Shown in pieces: positions 51,646-64,000 of a stretch of 64,000 nucleotides of DNA. Position 1 is the stretch's first letter. Every line of letters starts with the position of its first letter. Both the position numbers and the translations under genes were made by a program. This DNA comes from Pseudomonas sp. St316 (GTDB lineage Bacteria > Pseudomonadota > Gammaproteobacteria > Pseudomonadales > Pseudomonadaceae): positions 5,332,001-5,396,000 of the forward strand of contig NZ_AP021901.1 of the NCBI RefSeq assembly GCF_018325905.1. Direction: 5' to 3'. The notes beneath the pieces were generated by a model, which saw only the letters and a program-made list of their open reading frames with translations, was not told where the DNA came from and searched no databases.

Positions 51646-54225
51646 ATGAATACAGCCGTGAACGACCTGTCCTCCCACACGCCGATGATGCAGCAATACT
51701 GGCGCCTGAAGAACCAGCACCCCGATCAGCTGATGTTCTACCGCATGGGCGACTTCTACGAAATCTTCTACGAGGACGCGAAGAAGGCCGCCAAGTTGTT
51801 GGACATCACCCTGACGGCGCGTGGGCAATCGGCGGGCATGGCAATTCCGATGTGTGGGATTCCTTACCACGCGGCGGAAGGTTACCTGGCGAAGCTGGTC
51901 AAGCTGGGCGAGTCGGTAGTGATTTGCGAGCAAGTCGGCGACCCGGCCACCAGCAAAGGGCCCGTGGAACGCCAAGTCGTACGCATCATCACCCCGGGTA
52001 CGGTCAGTGATGAAGCCCTGCTGGATGAACGCCGGGACAACCTGATCGCCGCAGTGCTGGGGGATGAGCGCCTGTTCGGCCTGGCCGTGCTGGACATCAC
52101 CAGTGGCAACTTCTCGGTGCTGGAGATCAAGGGTTGGGAAAACCTGCTGGCGGAGCTCGAGCGAGTCAATCCGGTGGAGCTGCTGATCCCGGATGACTGG
52201 CCCAAAGACCTGCCGGCAGAAAAACGCCGTGGCGTGCGGCGTCGGGCGCCGTGGGATTTCGAGCGCGACTCGGCGCTGAAAAGTCTTTGCCAGCAGTTCT
52301 CCACCCAAGACCTCAAGGGCTTCGGCTGTGAGAACCTGACCCTGGCCATTGGCGCCGCCGGTTGCCTGCTGGCCTACGCCAAGGAAACCCAGCGCACCGC
52401 CCTGCCCCACTTGCGCAGCCTGCGTCACGAGCGCCTGGATGACACGGTGGTGCTGGACGGCGCGAGCCGCCGCAACCTGGAACTGGACACCAACCTGGCC
52501 GGCGGCCGCGACAATACCCTGCAATCGGTGGTCGACCGTTGCCAGACCGCCATGGGCAGCCGCCTGCTCACCCGCTGGCTGAACCGTCCGCTGCGTGACC
52601 TGACGGTGCTGCTGGCGCGCCAGACTTCCATCACCTGCCTGCTGGACCGTTATCGCTTCGAGCAACTGCAACCACAGCTCAAGGAAATCGGTGACATCGA
52701 GCGGATCCTCGCCCGTATCGGCCTGCGCAACGCCCGTCCCCGCGACTTGGCACGCCTGCGCGATGCCCTCGGCGCCTTGCCCGAACTGCAAGTGGCGATG
52801 ACCGACCTCGAAGCGCCGCACCTGCAGCAACTGGCGCGCACCACCAGCACCTATCCGGAGCTGGCCGCGCTGCTGGAAAAAGCCATCATCGATAATCCAC
52901 CGGCAGTGATCCGTGACGGCGGCGTGCTGAAAACCGGCTACGACGCCGAACTCGACGAGTTGCAATCGCTGAGCGAAAACGCCGGTCAGTTCCTGATCGA
53001 CCTCGAAGCCCGGGAAAAAGCCCGCACCGGCCTGGCCAACCTCAAGGTCGGCTACAACCGCATCCACGGCTACTTCATCGAGTTGCCGAGCAAGCAGGCC
53101 GAGCAAGCCCCGGCCGATTACATCCGCCGCCAGACCCTCAAGGGCGCAGAGCGTTTCATCACCCCGGAACTCAAGGCGTTCGAAGATAAGGCGCTGTCGG
53201 CCAAGAGCCGCGCCCTGGCTCGGGAAAAGATGCTCTATGAAGCGCTGCTCGAAGATCTGATCAGCCAACTGCCGCCCTTGCAGGACACCGCCGGCGCCCT
53301 GGCGGAACTGGACGTGCTAAGCAACCTGGCCGAGCGCGCGCTGAACCTGGACCTCAACTGCCCGCGCTTCGTCAGCGAACCGTGCATGCGCATCAGCCAA
53401 GGCCGTCACCCGGTGGTCGAGCAAGTACTGAGCACGCCGTTCGTGGCCAACGACCTGAGCCTGGACGACAACACCCGCATGCTGGTGATCACCGGTCCGA
53501 ACATGGGCGGTAAATCCACCTACATGCGCCAGACCGCATTGATCGTGCTGCTGGCCCACATTGGCAGCTTCGTGCCGGCGGCGAGCTGCGAATTGTCCCT
53601 GGTGGACCGGATTTTCACCCGGATCGGCTCCAGCGATGACCTGGCCGGCGGACGTTCGACGTTCATGGTGGAAATGAGCGAAACCGCGAACATCCTGCAC
53701 AACGCCACCGAACGCAGCCTGGTGCTGATGGACGAAGTCGGACGTGGCACCAGTACGTTCGACGGCCTGTCCCTGGCCTGGGCAGCGGCCGAACGCCTGG
53801 CGCACTTGCGGGCCTACACGCTGTTCGCCACCCATTACTTCGAACTCACCGTGTTGCCGGAAAGCCAGCCTTTGGTGGCGAACGTGCACCTCAATGCCAC
53901 CGAGCACAACGAACGCATCGTGTTCCAGCACCACGTGCTGCCCGGCCCGGCCAGCCAGAGCTACGGCTTGGCGGTGGCGCAACTGGCCGGTGTGCCAAGT
54001 GAAGTCATTACCCGTGCCCGTGAACACCTGAGCCGCCTGGAAACCACCAGCCTGCCCCACGAAACGCCGCGCCCGACCAAAGGCAAACCGGCCGCACCGC
54101 AGCAAAGCGACCTGTTCGCCAGCCTGCCGCATCCGGTACTCGATGAACTGGCCAAGCTCGATCTGGATGACCTGACACCTCGTCGGGCACTGGATTTACT
54201 CTATACATTGAAGACACGGATCTAA
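51646..54225 (+). CDS. mutS: DNA mismatch repair protein MutS
   Basis: An 859-residue MutS. The mismatch-contacting Phe-X-Glu is in [12 protein letters not shown] near the N-terminus, Walker A is [14 protein letters not shown], Walker B is [16 protein letters not shown], and FATHYFELT follows. The C-terminus ([14 protein letters not shown]) holds the tetramerisation region. It recognises mismatches and recruits MutL. Start MNTAVNDLS at 51646 is preferred over an upstream alternative inside the intergenic region. It marks the right border of the tailocin locus. Confidence 0.97.
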   Translation: MNTAVNDLSSHTPMMQQYWRLKNQHPDQLMFYRMGDFYEIFYEDAKKAAKLLDITLTARGQSAGMAIPMCGIPYHAAEGYLAKLVKLGESVVICEQVGDPATSKGPVERQVVRIITPGTVSDEALLDERRDNLIAAVLGDERLFGLAVLDITSGNFSVLEIKGWENLLAELERVNPVELLIPDDWPKDLPAEKRRGVRRRAPWDFERDSALKSLCQQFSTQDLKGFGCENLTLAIGAAGCLLAYAKETQRTALPHLRSLRHERLDDTVVLDGASRRNLELDTNLAGGRDNTLQSVVDRCQTAMGSRLLTRWLNRPLRDLTVLLARQTSITCLLDRYRFEQLQPQLKEIGDIERILARIGLRNARPRDLARLRDALGALPELQVAMTDLEAPHLQQLARTTSTYPELAALLEKAIIDNPPAVIRDGGVLKTGYDAELDELQSLSENAGQFLIDLEAREKARTGLANLKVGYNRIHGYFIELPSKQAEQAPADYIRRQTLKGAERFITPELKAFEDKALSAKSRALAREKMLYEALLEDLISQLPPLQDTAGALAELDVLSNLAERALNLDLNCPRFVSEPCMRISQGRHPVVEQVLSTPFVANDLSLDDNTRMLVITGPNMGGKSTYMRQTALIVLLAHIGSFVPAASCELSLVDRIFTRIGSSDDLAGGRSTFMVEMSETANILHNATERSLVLMDEVGRGTSTFDGLSLAWAAAERLAHLRAYTLFATHYFELTVLPESQPLVANVHLNATEHNERIVFQHHVLPGPASQSYGLAVAQLAGVPSEVITRAREHLSRLETTSLPHETPRPTKGKPAAPQQSDLFASLPHPVLDELAKLDLDDLTPRRALDLLYTLKTRI

Positions 54226-54367
54226 CACACAGGCTTTCAAGCTGTTAGAATCGCGCGCGGTTTGGGATGCTGCGAACTATTAGCCTGGTTCGCAGACTAT
54301 CGCTCCCAAACCTGGCGACCCCACCGTGAAGGGGCTTCGCTGCCGCCGCCTGAGGAGAGAATTAGAA

Positions 54368-54691
54368 ATGACCTTCGTCGTCACCGACAACTGCATCAAG
54401 TGCAAGTACACCGACTGCGTAGAAGTGTGTCCGGTGGACTGCTTTTACGAAGGGCCGAATTTCCTGGTCATTCACCCGGACGAGTGCATCGACTGCGCCC
54501 TGTGTGAACCGGAATGCCCGGCGAATGCCATTTTCTCGGAAGACGAAGTGCCGACCGGTATGGAGAACTTCATCGAGCTGAACGCCGAACTGGCGGACAT
54601 CTGGCCGAACATTACCGAGAAGAAAGACGCGCTGCCTGACGCTGAAGAGTGGGATGGCAAGACTGGCAAGATCGCAGACCTGGAACGCTGA
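54368..54691 (+). CDS. fdxA: 7Fe ferredoxin
   Basis: A 107-residue Azotobacter-type 7Fe ferredoxin. The cysteine sets [17 protein letters not shown] and [17 protein letters not shown] can bind one 3Fe-4S and one 4Fe-4S cluster. ATG 54368 follows a GAGGAGAGA site. A terminator follows, and the divergently read rsmZ lies beyond it, as in other Pseudomonas. Confidence 0.97.
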   Translation: MTFVVTDNCIKCKYTDCVEVCPVDCFYEGPNFLVIHPDECIDCALCEPECPANAIFSEDEVPTGMENFIELNAELADIWPNITEKKDALPDAEEWDGKTGKIADLER

Positions 54692-54709
54692 TTACCATCG
54701 TTCGCTGAG

Positions 54710-54731
54710 AAGGCCCCTTGCGGGCCTTTTT
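54710..54731 (+). terminator. Terminator of fdxA
   Basis: AAGGCCC and GGGCCTT around a short loop, then a T run, 19 nt after the stop. Confidence 0.88.
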
Positions 54732-54756
54732 GCTGCCTGGAACAAAATCGCAGGCA

Positions 54757-54889
54757 AAAAAAAGGGGCGGTTTGACCCGCCCACATTTTTTCCCTAATCC
54801 CTTTAATCCTTTTCATCATCCTGATGAATCGCGTCCTGCGATGTCCTTCCTTCCCATCGTCCTTGACGGGTGTGTCTGTCCGTCGACAC
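54757..54889 (-). ncRNA. rsmZ: RsmZ regulatory RNA
   Basis: Minus-strand RNA of about 130 nt between fdxA and rpoS, the conserved rsmZ place. It begins TGTCGACGGACAGACAC and carries about ten GGA motifs (such as CAAGGACG, GGAAGGACAT, GCAGGACGC, TCAGGATGA, AAGGATTA), the RsmA/RsmE binding signature. It ends with terminator GGGCGG-GTCAAA-CCGCCC and a T run. RsmZ sequesters Rsm translational repressors downstream of GacS/GacA, turning on secondary metabolism. Exact ends are estimated. Confidence 0.92.
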
Positions 54890-54896
54890 AGGGCTG

Positions 54897-54924
54897 ATAT
54901 TAGTGTTTTCCCGGGCGAGTGCAA
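54897..54924 (-). promoter_or_regulatory. rsmZ core promoter
   Basis: Minus strand TTGCAC (54924-54919), 16 nt, TAATAT (54902-54897), about 8 nt before the inferred RNA start. Confidence 0.65.
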
Positions 54925-55060
54925 CGCGGCTGATACAGGTGGCCGGCTCTGTCACACTACATTCATCAGAAAATTCCCCTTATAAATCAGTTAAATATAA
55001 AAATATCACGGCGTTTATAGCGGTCTGTCCCGCCGATGAGAAACCAATCGCTTACGTAAC

Positions 55061-55078
55061 ACTAGGCAAAGGCTTACA
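55061..55078 (-). promoter_or_regulatory. Candidate GacA upstream activating sequence of rsmZ
   Basis: Minus strand TGTAAGCCTTTGCCTAGT: the left half TGTAAGC fits the GacA box (TGTAAGC-N4-GCTTACA) exactly, the right half only partly. It lies about 180 nt upstream of the rsmZ start, the distance remembered for P. fluorescens rsmZ. Confidence 0.6.
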
Positions 55079-55175
55079 CGCTAAATCTATAAATAGAATA
55101 AGCGTGGGAACACTCACCGGCCGCCCTCGCCACAAGAATGTGGTGCCCCCTGGACCACGGCCCATGCTCACAAAC

Positions 55176-55205
55176 GAAAAAGCCCCGAACCAGTCGGGGC
55201 TTTTG
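55176..55205 (-). terminator. Terminator of rpoS
   Basis: Minus strand AAAAGCCCCGA-CTGGT-TCGGGGCTTTTTC, 20 nt after the rpoS stop. Confidence 0.88.
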
Positions 55206-55225
55206 CTGTTGCACTGAGCTTTATG

Positions 55226-56233
55226 TCACTGGAACAGCGACTCGCTCGACAAGCCGTTTTTCTCCAGGATCTCACGCAGACGCTTGAGACCTTCCACCTG
55301 GATCTGCCTGACCCGCTCACGGGTCAAACCAATCTCCAAGCCCACATCTTCAAGCGTGCTGCTTTCATGACCGCGCAAGCCGAAGCGGCGAATCACCACT
55401 TCCCGTTGCTTGTCCGTAAGTTCCGAAAGCCACTGGTCAATGCTCTGGGACAAGTCATCGTCCTGGAGCAACTCGCAAGGATCGGTCGGACGATCGTCGG
55501 TCAGGGTATCCAGCAGGGTCTTATCCGAGTCCGGCCCCAGCGAGACGTCTACCGAAGAGACCCGCTCGTTGAGCCCAAGCATGCGCTTGACCTCCCCTAC
55601 CGGTTTTTCCAGCAGGTTGGCGATTTCTTCGGGTGAAGGTTCATGGTCGAGTTTTTGGGTCAACTCACGGGCAGCCCGCAGGTAGACATTCAGCTCCTTG
55701 ACCACATGAATCGGCAACCGGATGGTCCGGGTCTGATTCATGATTGCACGTTCGATGGTCTGGCGGATCCACCAGGTGGCGTAGGTCGAGAAACGGAAGC
55801 CGCGTTCGGGGTCGAATTTCTCGACGGCGCGAATCAGGCCCAGGTTGCCCTCTTCGATCAGGTCCAGCAGTGAAAGTCCACGATTGACGTAGCGTCGGGC
55901 GATTTTCACCACCAGGCGCAGGTTGCTTTCAATCATGCGTTTTCGACCGGCCGGGTCGCCACTTTGCGACAGCCGCGCAAAATGAACTTCTTCCTCGGGG
56001 GAGAGCAGCGGCGAGAAACCGATTTCGTTGAGGTACAGCTGAGTGGCGTCAAGCGCCCGGGTGTAATCGATGTACTTATGTTGTTTAAGTGAAGCGGAGT
56101 GTTTGGATTTGGCACGAACGGAAGGTGGAGTCGCCCCTTCATCATTCGACATCGAATCCATAGCGATGCCGGTCTCCATAAGGAGAACCTCATCGTCGAT
56201 GTCAAACTCCGGCACTTCTTTACTGAGAGCCAT
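55226..56233 (-). CDS. rpoS: RNA polymerase sigma factor RpoS
   Basis: A 335-residue stationary-phase sigma factor. Region 1.2/2 includes [17 protein letters not shown] and [55 protein letters not shown]; region 4.2 is [26 protein letters not shown]. It directs general stress and stationary-phase genes. The main rpoS promoter probably lies within nlpD just upstream, as in other gamma-proteobacteria. Confidence 0.98.
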   Translation of the reverse strand: MALSKEVPEFDIDDEVLLMETGIAMDSMSNDEGATPPSVRAKSKHSASLKQHKYIDYTRALDATQLYLNEIGFSPLLSPEEEVHFARLSQSGDPAGRKRMIESNLRLVVKIARRYVNRGLSLLDLIEEGNLGLIRAVEKFDPERGFRFSTYATWWIRQTIERAIMNQTRTIRLPIHVVKELNVYLRAARELTQKLDHEPSPEEIANLLEKPVGEVKRMLGLNERVSSVDVSLGPDSDKTLLDTLTDDRPTDPCELLQDDDLSQSIDQWLSELTDKQREVVIRRFGLRGHESSTLEDVGLEIGLTRERVRQIQVEGLKRLREILEKNGLSSESLFQ

Positions 56234-56339
56234 TGTTATAGTCCTTTGGTGAGTTCGACCTCAAGCTCAAGCGACGCCTTTATCCTTGGCAACGCTGGAG
56301 CCTGTTCCCTCTACGTGACGGAACAGGCTGACAATCAAA

Positions 56340-57185
56340 TCAACGCCGTGGCAGGAATTGCAGCGGATCTACTGGTTTACCTTGTCGGCGAATCTCAAAG
56401 TGCAGTTTCACCCGATCTGTTCCCGTCGATCCCATTTCGGCAATTGTCTGTCCGACCTTGACCTGCTGCCCCTCCCGAACCAACAGCCTGCGGTTGTGGC
56501 CGTAGGCACTGACGTAGGTATCGCTGTGTTTGATGATCACGAGTTCGCCGTAGCCCCTCAAACCACTCCCGGCGTACACAACCGTGCCATCAGACGCGGC
56601 TAAAACAGGCTGTCCCAAATCCCCGGCGATATCAATTCCTTTATTCAAACTACCGTTTGAAGAGAATTTTCCAATGAGAACGCCATTAGAAGGCCATCCC
56701 CAGCCTGTCGGGGCGGGGCCTGCCGGAGGCATCGGAGCGGGGGCTGGTTTGCTCGCGACGGACGGTACTGTCGCCGTTTCAGCCCCCGCCGGCCGGCGAA
56801 TGACCGTGGTTTTACTCGACGAAGAAGGGGTCGAACCCGACTGCGTCACCACCGCGGTAGGCGTTGAACCGTTACGGCCATCAAAGCGAATTGTCTGACC
56901 GGGGTGAATCGTATAAGGCGCAGGAATGTTGTTACGCGCCGCGAGGGCTTTGTAGTCCCAGCCGTAGCGGAAAGCGATGGAAAACAGCGTATCGCCGCGA
57001 CGGACTACATATTGGCCGGTCGTTACTGTAGGACGTTGAGGTGCTGCACTGTTGCGATCGACAACCCGGACATTACTCGACGGCGTACTGGAACATCCGA
57101 CCAGCAAAGTGCTCAAGACAAGGCCAGTCACCAGGCGCTGAAAGCTCGTGATACCCATACGCTGCGCAATGACTGTGAGACTCAC
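56340..57185 (-). CDS. nlpD: Murein hydrolase activator NlpD (LysM, degenerate LytM)
   Basis: A 281-residue lipoprotein: lipobox LLVGC near residue 30, LysM domain at about 55-100 (YVVRRGDTLFSIAFRYGWDYKALAARN) and a C-terminal M23/LytM domain. Metal ligands of active M23 enzymes are not intact: the first motif reads NKGIDIAG instead of HxGxD, and the last reads VKLHFEIR instead of HLHFE, so it is an activator of cell-division amidases rather than a hydrolase. It precedes rpoS by 106 nt. Confidence 0.94.
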   Translation of the reverse strand: MSLTVIAQRMGITSFQRLVTGLVLSTLLVGCSSTPSSNVRVVDRNSAAPQRPTVTTGQYVVRRGDTLFSIAFRYGWDYKALAARNNIPAPYTIHPGQTIRFDGRNGSTPTAVVTQSGSTPSSSSKTTVIRRPAGAETATVPSVASKPAPAPMPPAGPAPTGWGWPSNGVLIGKFSSNGSLNKGIDIAGDLGQPVLAASDGTVVYAGSGLRGYGELVIIKHSDTYVSAYGHNRRLLVREGQQVKVGQTIAEMGSTGTDRVKLHFEIRRQGKPVDPLQFLPRR

Positions 57186-57396
57186 CCGCCGCTCCCTTTG
57201 TGGTGGCTGAAAAATTGGAAACTGCCTGTCCAGGCAGAACTCATATAAATATAGCTGGCAACGACAGCGCCTCTATTAATGAAGCACAACGTGTCGCCGC
57301 ACACGTTTGCTCGACGCCGTTGGACTCTGTTCAGCAAATCGGTGCCGCTGTAAGACACAGGCCAGGCCACGGAATTCAGCGTCTGTTTATAAATGC

Positions 57397-58810
<1,414 letters not shown>

Positions 58811-58823
<13 letters not shown>

Positions 58824-59869
58824 GGGCTGTCCGTCTGCCCCACCGGCACCAGATCGACGAGTTCGCGCACCAAGACAGTGGCGAAACATCCGGCCGGCAG
58901 GACGAATTCCAGTTGCAGAATGTCAGGCGAGGGATAATGCCACGACAGCCCGCCAATGGGCAGTCGCAGGATGCGACGTTCGTGACTCATTCCCGCGTTT
59001 ATCAACCAGTCGCGTAAATCGGCTTCGCCTGCGGCGATGGCTTGTTCCAGTTCGAACGTCGCACCGGCGGCAGGCGAAGGCCCCTCGCCCCACTGCGGCC
59101 CGGTCGGATGCACGTCGAGGATCGCCAGGCGCGGGTCGCTGCACTCAGCCTCGCCGGCCGGGAAGAAACTGCGACTGTCGGTGAAGGCGAGCAAATCGCC
59201 CACCTGGGCTTGCTGCCAGGTACCGTCGGCGACCCGCGCCGCCAGCACCCGGTTGAACAGAAAACTGCGGGCGGTGGATAACAGACGCGAGCGCACATTG
59301 CGCTGTTCCGGCAACGCCTTGCGCGCCGCCCAGGCCCGGGCATCGACGACATTGCCGCCGTCGTGGCCGAAACGCTGGGCGCCAAAATAGTTGGGGATGC
59401 CCTGGCGGACAATCTGTTGTAGACGCGCATCGATCGCCGCCGCGTCGCCCGTAAACTGGGTCAGGCGCAAGGTAAAGCCATTGGCCGAGTGCGCGCCGCG
59501 TTGCAGCTTGCGCCTGTGGCGTGCGGTCTTTAGGATCTTCAGCGTGTCGTTCTCTGCCGCCGACAGGTCCGGATCGGCCTTGCCCGGCAACTGAACGCTG
59601 AACCACTGGCGGGTCAGGGCCTGGCGGTCCTTGAGCCCGGCGTAGCTGACGGTGCGCAACGGCACGCCGGCAGCCTTGGCGATTCGCCGGGCCGCTTCTT
59701 CGGTGTTCAAGCCACGCTTTTCAACCCAGATCCACAGGTGCTCGCCATCGCCGGTCAACGGGATGTCGAGCACTTCATCGACCTGGAAGTCTTCAGCGGT
59801 GGCTTTGAGTACCGCGCGACCCAGTGACTCGCCGTAGGCACGTGGCCCCAACAATTCCAATTCGGTCAT
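58811..59869 (-). CDS. truD: tRNA pseudouridine synthase D
   Basis: A 352-residue TruD making pseudouridine 13 in tRNA-Glu. Catalytic Asp lies in [18 protein letters not shown], with the [28 protein letters not shown] start block and [15 protein letters not shown]. It overlaps ispF by four bases. Confidence 0.97.
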
Positions 59870-60339
59870 GAGCGCAGCAACAAGGCGATGGAATGGACGG
59901 CAATGCCTTCTTCGCGACCGACGAAGCCAAGCTTCTCGGTGGTGGTGGCTTTCACGTTCACTTGGTCCAACTCAACTTGAAGATCCTCGGCGATCGACTG
60001 GCGCATCGCTTCGATGTGCGGCGCCATCTTGGGGGCCTGGGCAACGATGGTGTTATCGACATTGCCGACTTTCCAGCCCTTGGCATGGATCAGCGAGACC
60101 ACATGACGCAGCAGCACGCGGCTGTCGGCGCCCTTGAATTGCGGGTCGGTGTCGGGGAAGTGTTTGCCTATGTCACCCAGGGCAGCCGCGCCGAGCAAGG
60201 CATCGCTCAAGGCGTGCAGCAGGACATCACCGTCAGAATGCGCGAGCAGCCCGAAGCCGTGTGCGATCCGCACGCCGCCCAGGGTAATGAAGTCGCCTTC
60301 AGCGAAACGGTGAACATCGTAGCCGTGGCCAATACGCAT
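59866..60339 (-). CDS. ispF: 2-C-methyl-D-erythritol 2,4-cyclodiphosphate synthase
   Basis: A 157-residue IspF of the non-mevalonate isoprenoid pathway. Zinc ligands are in [11 protein letters not shown] and [19 protein letters not shown]; the [10 protein letters not shown] and [13 protein letters not shown] blocks are typical. It is separated from ispD by the formaldehyde genes, though both serve the same pathway. Confidence 0.97.
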   Translation of the reverse strand: MRIGHGYDVHRFAEGDFITLGGVRIAHGFGLLAHSDGDVLLHALSDALLGAAALGDIGKHFPDTDPQFKGADSRVLLRHVVSLIHAKGWKVGNVDNTIVAQAPKMAPHIEAMRQSIAEDLQVELDQVNVKATTTEKLGFVGREEGIAVHSIALLLRS

Positions 60340-60342
60340 AAA

Positions 60343-60370
60343 AAAACGCCCCGATTTTTGTCAGGGCGTG
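60343..60370 (-). terminator. Terminator downstream of fghA
   Basis: Minus strand CGCCCTGAC-AAAAA-TCGGGGCG then a long T run, 13 nt after the fghA stop. Confidence 0.82.
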
Positions 60371-60382
60371 ATTCTACCTGCA

Positions 60383-61228
60383 TTAGGCGTTTAGAGCGCG
60401 CGCATGATGCTGTAAGTGGTCAACAATGAAGCTGGCAATGAAGAAATAACTGTGGTCGTAGCCCGGTTGCAGGCGCAGTTGCAACGGATGGTTGGCAGTC
60501 TTGGCCGCTTGTTGCAGGGCTTCGGGCTTGAGCTGGTTGGCCAGGAAATCATCGCGATCGCCTTGGTCCACCAACAGGGGCAGCTTTTCCTGGGCCTCGG
60601 CAATCAAGGCGCAGGCATCCCATTCACGCCATTTCGAACGGTCTTCCCCCAGGTAACGAGAGAAAGCCTTCTGGCCCCAAGGGCAATCCATCGGATTGTT
60701 GATCGGCGAAAAAGCCGACACCGAACGGTAACGCCCCGGGTTGCGCAAGGCGCAGACCAGCGCGCCATGACCGCCCATGGAATGACCACTGATGCCACGC
60801 CTGTCCGAAGCCGGGAAATGCGCTTCGACGAGTGCCGGCAATTCCTGCACCACGTAGTCATGCATCCGATAGTGCCGTGCCCACGGATCCTGCGTGGCGT
60901 TCAGATAAAAGCCCGCCCCCAGGCCGAAGTCCCAGGCACCGTCCGGATCGCCCGGCACATCGGCGCCACGGGGGCTGGTGTCTGGCGCAACGATGATCAG
61001 GCCCAACTCGGCGGCCATGCGCTGGGCACCGGCCTTTTGCATGAAGTTCTCGTCGGTGCAGGTCAGCCCGGACAACCAATACAGCACGGGCAACTTGCCG
61101 CCCTGCTCGGCTTGCGGCGGCAGGTACACGGCAAACACCATGTCACAACCGAGCACTTCGGAACGGTGCCGGTAACGTTTGTGCCAGCCGCCGAAACTTT
61201 TCTGGCAGGAGATGTTTTCCAGACTCAT
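60383..61228 (-). CDS. fghA: S-formylglutathione hydrolase
   Basis: A 281-residue serine esterase. The nucleophile elbow is [13 protein letters not shown], and the family oxyanion block is [22 protein letters not shown]. The catalytic His is in [11 protein letters not shown]. It hydrolyses S-formylglutathione to formate and glutathione, the second step of formaldehyde detoxification. It starts 8 nt after frmA in the same operon. Confidence 0.96.
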   Translation of the reverse strand: MSLENISCQKSFGGWHKRYRHRSEVLGCDMVFAVYLPPQAEQGGKLPVLYWLSGLTCTDENFMQKAGAQRMAAELGLIIVAPDTSPRGADVPGDPDGAWDFGLGAGFYLNATQDPWARHYRMHDYVVQELPALVEAHFPASDRRGISGHSMGGHGALVCALRNPGRYRSVSAFSPINNPMDCPWGQKAFSRYLGEDRSKWREWDACALIAEAQEKLPLLVDQGDRDDFLANQLKPEALQQAAKTANHPLQLRLQPGYDHSYFFIASFIVDHLQHHARALNA

Positions 61229-61236
61229 GACCGACC

Positions 61237-62430
<1,194 letters not shown>

Positions 62431-62456
62431 TTATTGCCGTACAGGGATAATCCTTC

Positions 62457-63353
62457 ATGTCCGATAACCGCTGGGAAGGGATCGACGAATTCGTCGCCGT
62501 GGCCGAATGCAGTCAATTCACTGCCGCAGCCGAACGCCTCGGGGTTTCTTCCTCCCACATCAGCCGGCAAATCGTACGACTTGAAGAGCGATTGCAGACA
62601 CGATTGCTCTACCGCAGCACCCGGCGGGTCACCCTCACCGAGGCCGGCCAGACGTTTTTGCAGCATTGCCAACGCCTGCAGGACGGACGCGAGGAAGCAC
62701 TGCGGGCGGTAGGCGATCTCACCAGCGAACCCAAGGGCATGCTGCGAATGACCTGTGCCGTGGCCTATGGCGAACGATTTATCGTGCCCCTGGTGACGAG
62801 TTTCATGGGGCTGTACCCGCAGTTGCGGGTAGACATCGAACTGAGCAACCGCCCTCTGGACCTGGTGCATGAAGGCCTGGACCTGGCGATTCGCCTGGGT
62901 CGCTTGCAGGACTCGCGCCTGGTCGCCACGCGCCTGGCGCCGCGGCGCATGTATCTGTGCGCTTCACCCTCTTATCTGGAACGTTATGGGCGGCCCCATA
63001 GCTTGTCGGAATTGAGCCGCCACAACTGCCTGATCGGCAGTTCCGACATTTGGCAACTGGAGCAGAACGGGCGGGAATTTTCCCAGCGGGTACAGGGAAA
63101 CTGGCGCTGCAACAGTGGGCAAGCGGTGCTCGATGCAGCGTTGCAAGGGGTGGGGTTGTGCCAACTGCCGGATTATTACGTGCTGGAGCATTTGCACAGT
63201 GGTGCATTGATCTCGCTGCTGGAGGCACATCAGCCGCCGAATACGGCGGTGTGGGCGTTGTACCCGCAGCAGCGGCATCTGTCGCCGAAGGTGCGCAAGT
63301 TGGTGGATTATTTGAAGGAAGGGTTGGCGCAGCGGCCGGAGTATCGGGGATAG
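62457..63353 (+). CDS. LysR-type regulator divergent from frmA-fghA (GfnR-like)
   Basis: A 298-residue LysR regulator (helix-turn-helix FVAVAECSQFTAAAERLGVSSSHISRQIVRLE). It belongs by sequence to the CrgA-like branch, and by position corresponds to P. aeruginosa PA3630 (GfnR), which activates the glutathione-dependent formaldehyde genes. That role is inferred from the shared divergent promoter region with frmA. Confidence 0.88.
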   Translation: MSDNRWEGIDEFVAVAECSQFTAAAERLGVSSSHISRQIVRLEERLQTRLLYRSTRRVTLTEAGQTFLQHCQRLQDGREEALRAVGDLTSEPKGMLRMTCAVAYGERFIVPLVTSFMGLYPQLRVDIELSNRPLDLVHEGLDLAIRLGRLQDSRLVATRLAPRRMYLCASPSYLERYGRPHSLSELSRHNCLIGSSDIWQLEQNGREFSQRVQGNWRCNSGQAVLDAALQGVGLCQLPDYYVLEHLHSGALISLLEAHQPPNTAVWALYPQQRHLSPKVRKLVDYLKEGLAQRPEYRG

Positions 63354-63383
63354 CACTGATTGTTCGGGTTGCCTGAGCGATTG

Positions 63384-63480
63384 CTATCGCGAGCAAGCTC
63401 GCTCCCACAGGGGTTCTGTGCTGAACACACTATTTGTGCTCAATGAAATCCAGTGTGGGAGCGAGCTTGCTCGCGATGGC
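63384..63480. repeat. REP doublet, tail-to-tail
   Basis: CTATCGCGAGCAAGCTCGCT then TGTGGGAGCGAGCTTGCTCG about 45 nt on, between the convergent LysR gene and ispD. Confidence 0.9.
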
Positions 63481-63523
63481 GCCGGCCCAAACAATGGTGA
63501 TCCAACGAGGAAACACAACCCGC

Positions 63524-64000
63524 TCAATGACCATTCGCCCACCGCTGGCGCAACCACTCCAGGTCTTCCGGCCGAGTGACCTTGATGTTATCGGCCCGCC
63601 CTTCGATCAACCGCGGAGCCTGCCCCGCCCATTCCATGGCGGACGCTTCGTCGGTAATCACCGCATCTGCAACCAGGCTGTCGGCCAAGGCCCGATGCAA
63701 GGCGCCGAGGCGGAACATCTGTGGCGTGTAGGCTTGCCAGATCACACTGCGATCAACGGTTTCCAGCACCCGTCCATGCTTGTCGACGCGCTTGAGGGTG
63801 TCGCGCGCAGGGACAGCCAGCAGGCCGCCGACCGGGTCGTTCGCCAACTCGCTGAGCAATGAATCCAGGTCATCCCGGGCCAGGTTCGGCCGGGCGGCGT
63901 CGTGCACCAGCACCCAATCGTGATCGTCGGCGCCCTGCTCGTGCAGGTGCAGCAAGGCATTGAGCACTGAATCCGAACGTTGTTCGCCACCGTCGACGCG
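63524..64000 (-). CDS. ispD: 2-C-methyl-D-erythritol 4-phosphate cytidylyltransferase, C-terminal part
   Basis: The gene runs off the right edge; the last 158 codons are present. The frame continues to the edge as RVDGGEQRSDSVLNALLHL, matching the conserved GG-x-R-x-x-SV stretch of IspD. VLVHDAARPN and the ending IEGRADNIKVTRPEDLEW are also diagnostic. It makes CDP-methylerythritol in the pathway that includes ispF. Confidence 0.96.
   Translation of the reverse strand, partial: RVDGGEQRSDSVLNALLHLHEQGADDHDWVLVHDAARPNLARDDLDSLLSELANDPVGGLLAVPARDTLKRVDKHGRVLETVDRSVIWQAYTPQMFRLGALHRALADSLVADAVITDEASAMEWAGQAPRLIEGRADNIKVTRPEDLEWLRQRWANGH

Larger units (their letters stand above)
54692..55225. 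other. fdxA-rpoS intergenic region
   Basis: Holds the fdxA terminator, rsmZ with its promoter and upstream box, an AT-rich stretch at about 54955-55015, and the rpoS terminator. No protein gene is supported here. Confidence 0.7.

Overview
The window is chromosomal DNA of a fluorescent Pseudomonas (P. fluorescens group). This rests on gene order, GC-rich codon use, dozens of copies of the short Pseudomonas REP palindrome (core GTGGGAGCGAGCTTGCTCGC), the RsmZ regulatory RNA between fdxA and rpoS, and an R-type tailocin lodged between pncC/recA and mutS, a site known for such clusters in this group. No search was run; names rest on recognised motifs and remembered families.

Layout. 1-5.6 kb: end of an amino-acid-type ABC transporter (permease, a desuccinylase-like hydrolase, ATPase), then the Lhr-like helicase and PdeM phosphoesterase of the 'ligase-associated' DNA repair set. 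5.6-14.4 kb: dcd, a cold-shock protein, a DUF481 barrel, an alkyltransferase-like protein, AmpG, proS, a lipoprotein and dinB. 14.6-21.3 kb: two tandem initiator tRNA genes, mprF with its VirJ/PA0919-like hydrolase partner, and kup. 21.5-30.5 kb: rimO, an acetyltransferase, a pseudouridine-synthase-like protein, a DUF1456 protein, trmO, the divergent fpr/finR pair, dgkA, erdR, tapT and a secreted PA3611-like protein. 31-34.2 kb: LOG-family protein, recX, recA (with a LexA box), pncC.

34.3-49.9 kb is a complete R-type tailocin read leftward: autocleavable S24 repressor, a promoter covered by palindromic operators, an unknown secreted protein, holin, baseplate (V, W, J, I), fibre and chaperone, sheath, tube, an E-type chaperone with a predicted -1 frameshift, tape measure, U, X, D, GH19 endolysin, and Rz with a nested Rz1. 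The gene order matches R-pyocin of P. aeruginosa, but no capsid, portal, terminase, integrase or PrtN-type activator is present. RecA is encoded next door, so DNA damage should lead to repressor cleavage and tailocin release.

49.9-51.6 kb is an accessory strip: a DUF6124-type gene with an elaborate leader (an overlapping leader ORF and two mutually exclusive predicted helices), a 76-bp tandem repeat and a larger dispersed-repeat-like element. 51.6-64 kb returns to the conserved core: mutS, fdxA, rsmZ, rpoS, nlpD, pcm, surE, truD, ispF, then the formaldehyde detoxification genes fghA and frmA with a divergent LysR regulator, and the truncated ispD.

The best candidates for something under-described are the DUF6124 leader (50274-50531), the E/E+E' frameshift site in the tailocin (39500-39509), and the operator array that appears to repress the tailocin promoter directly (48890-48964).
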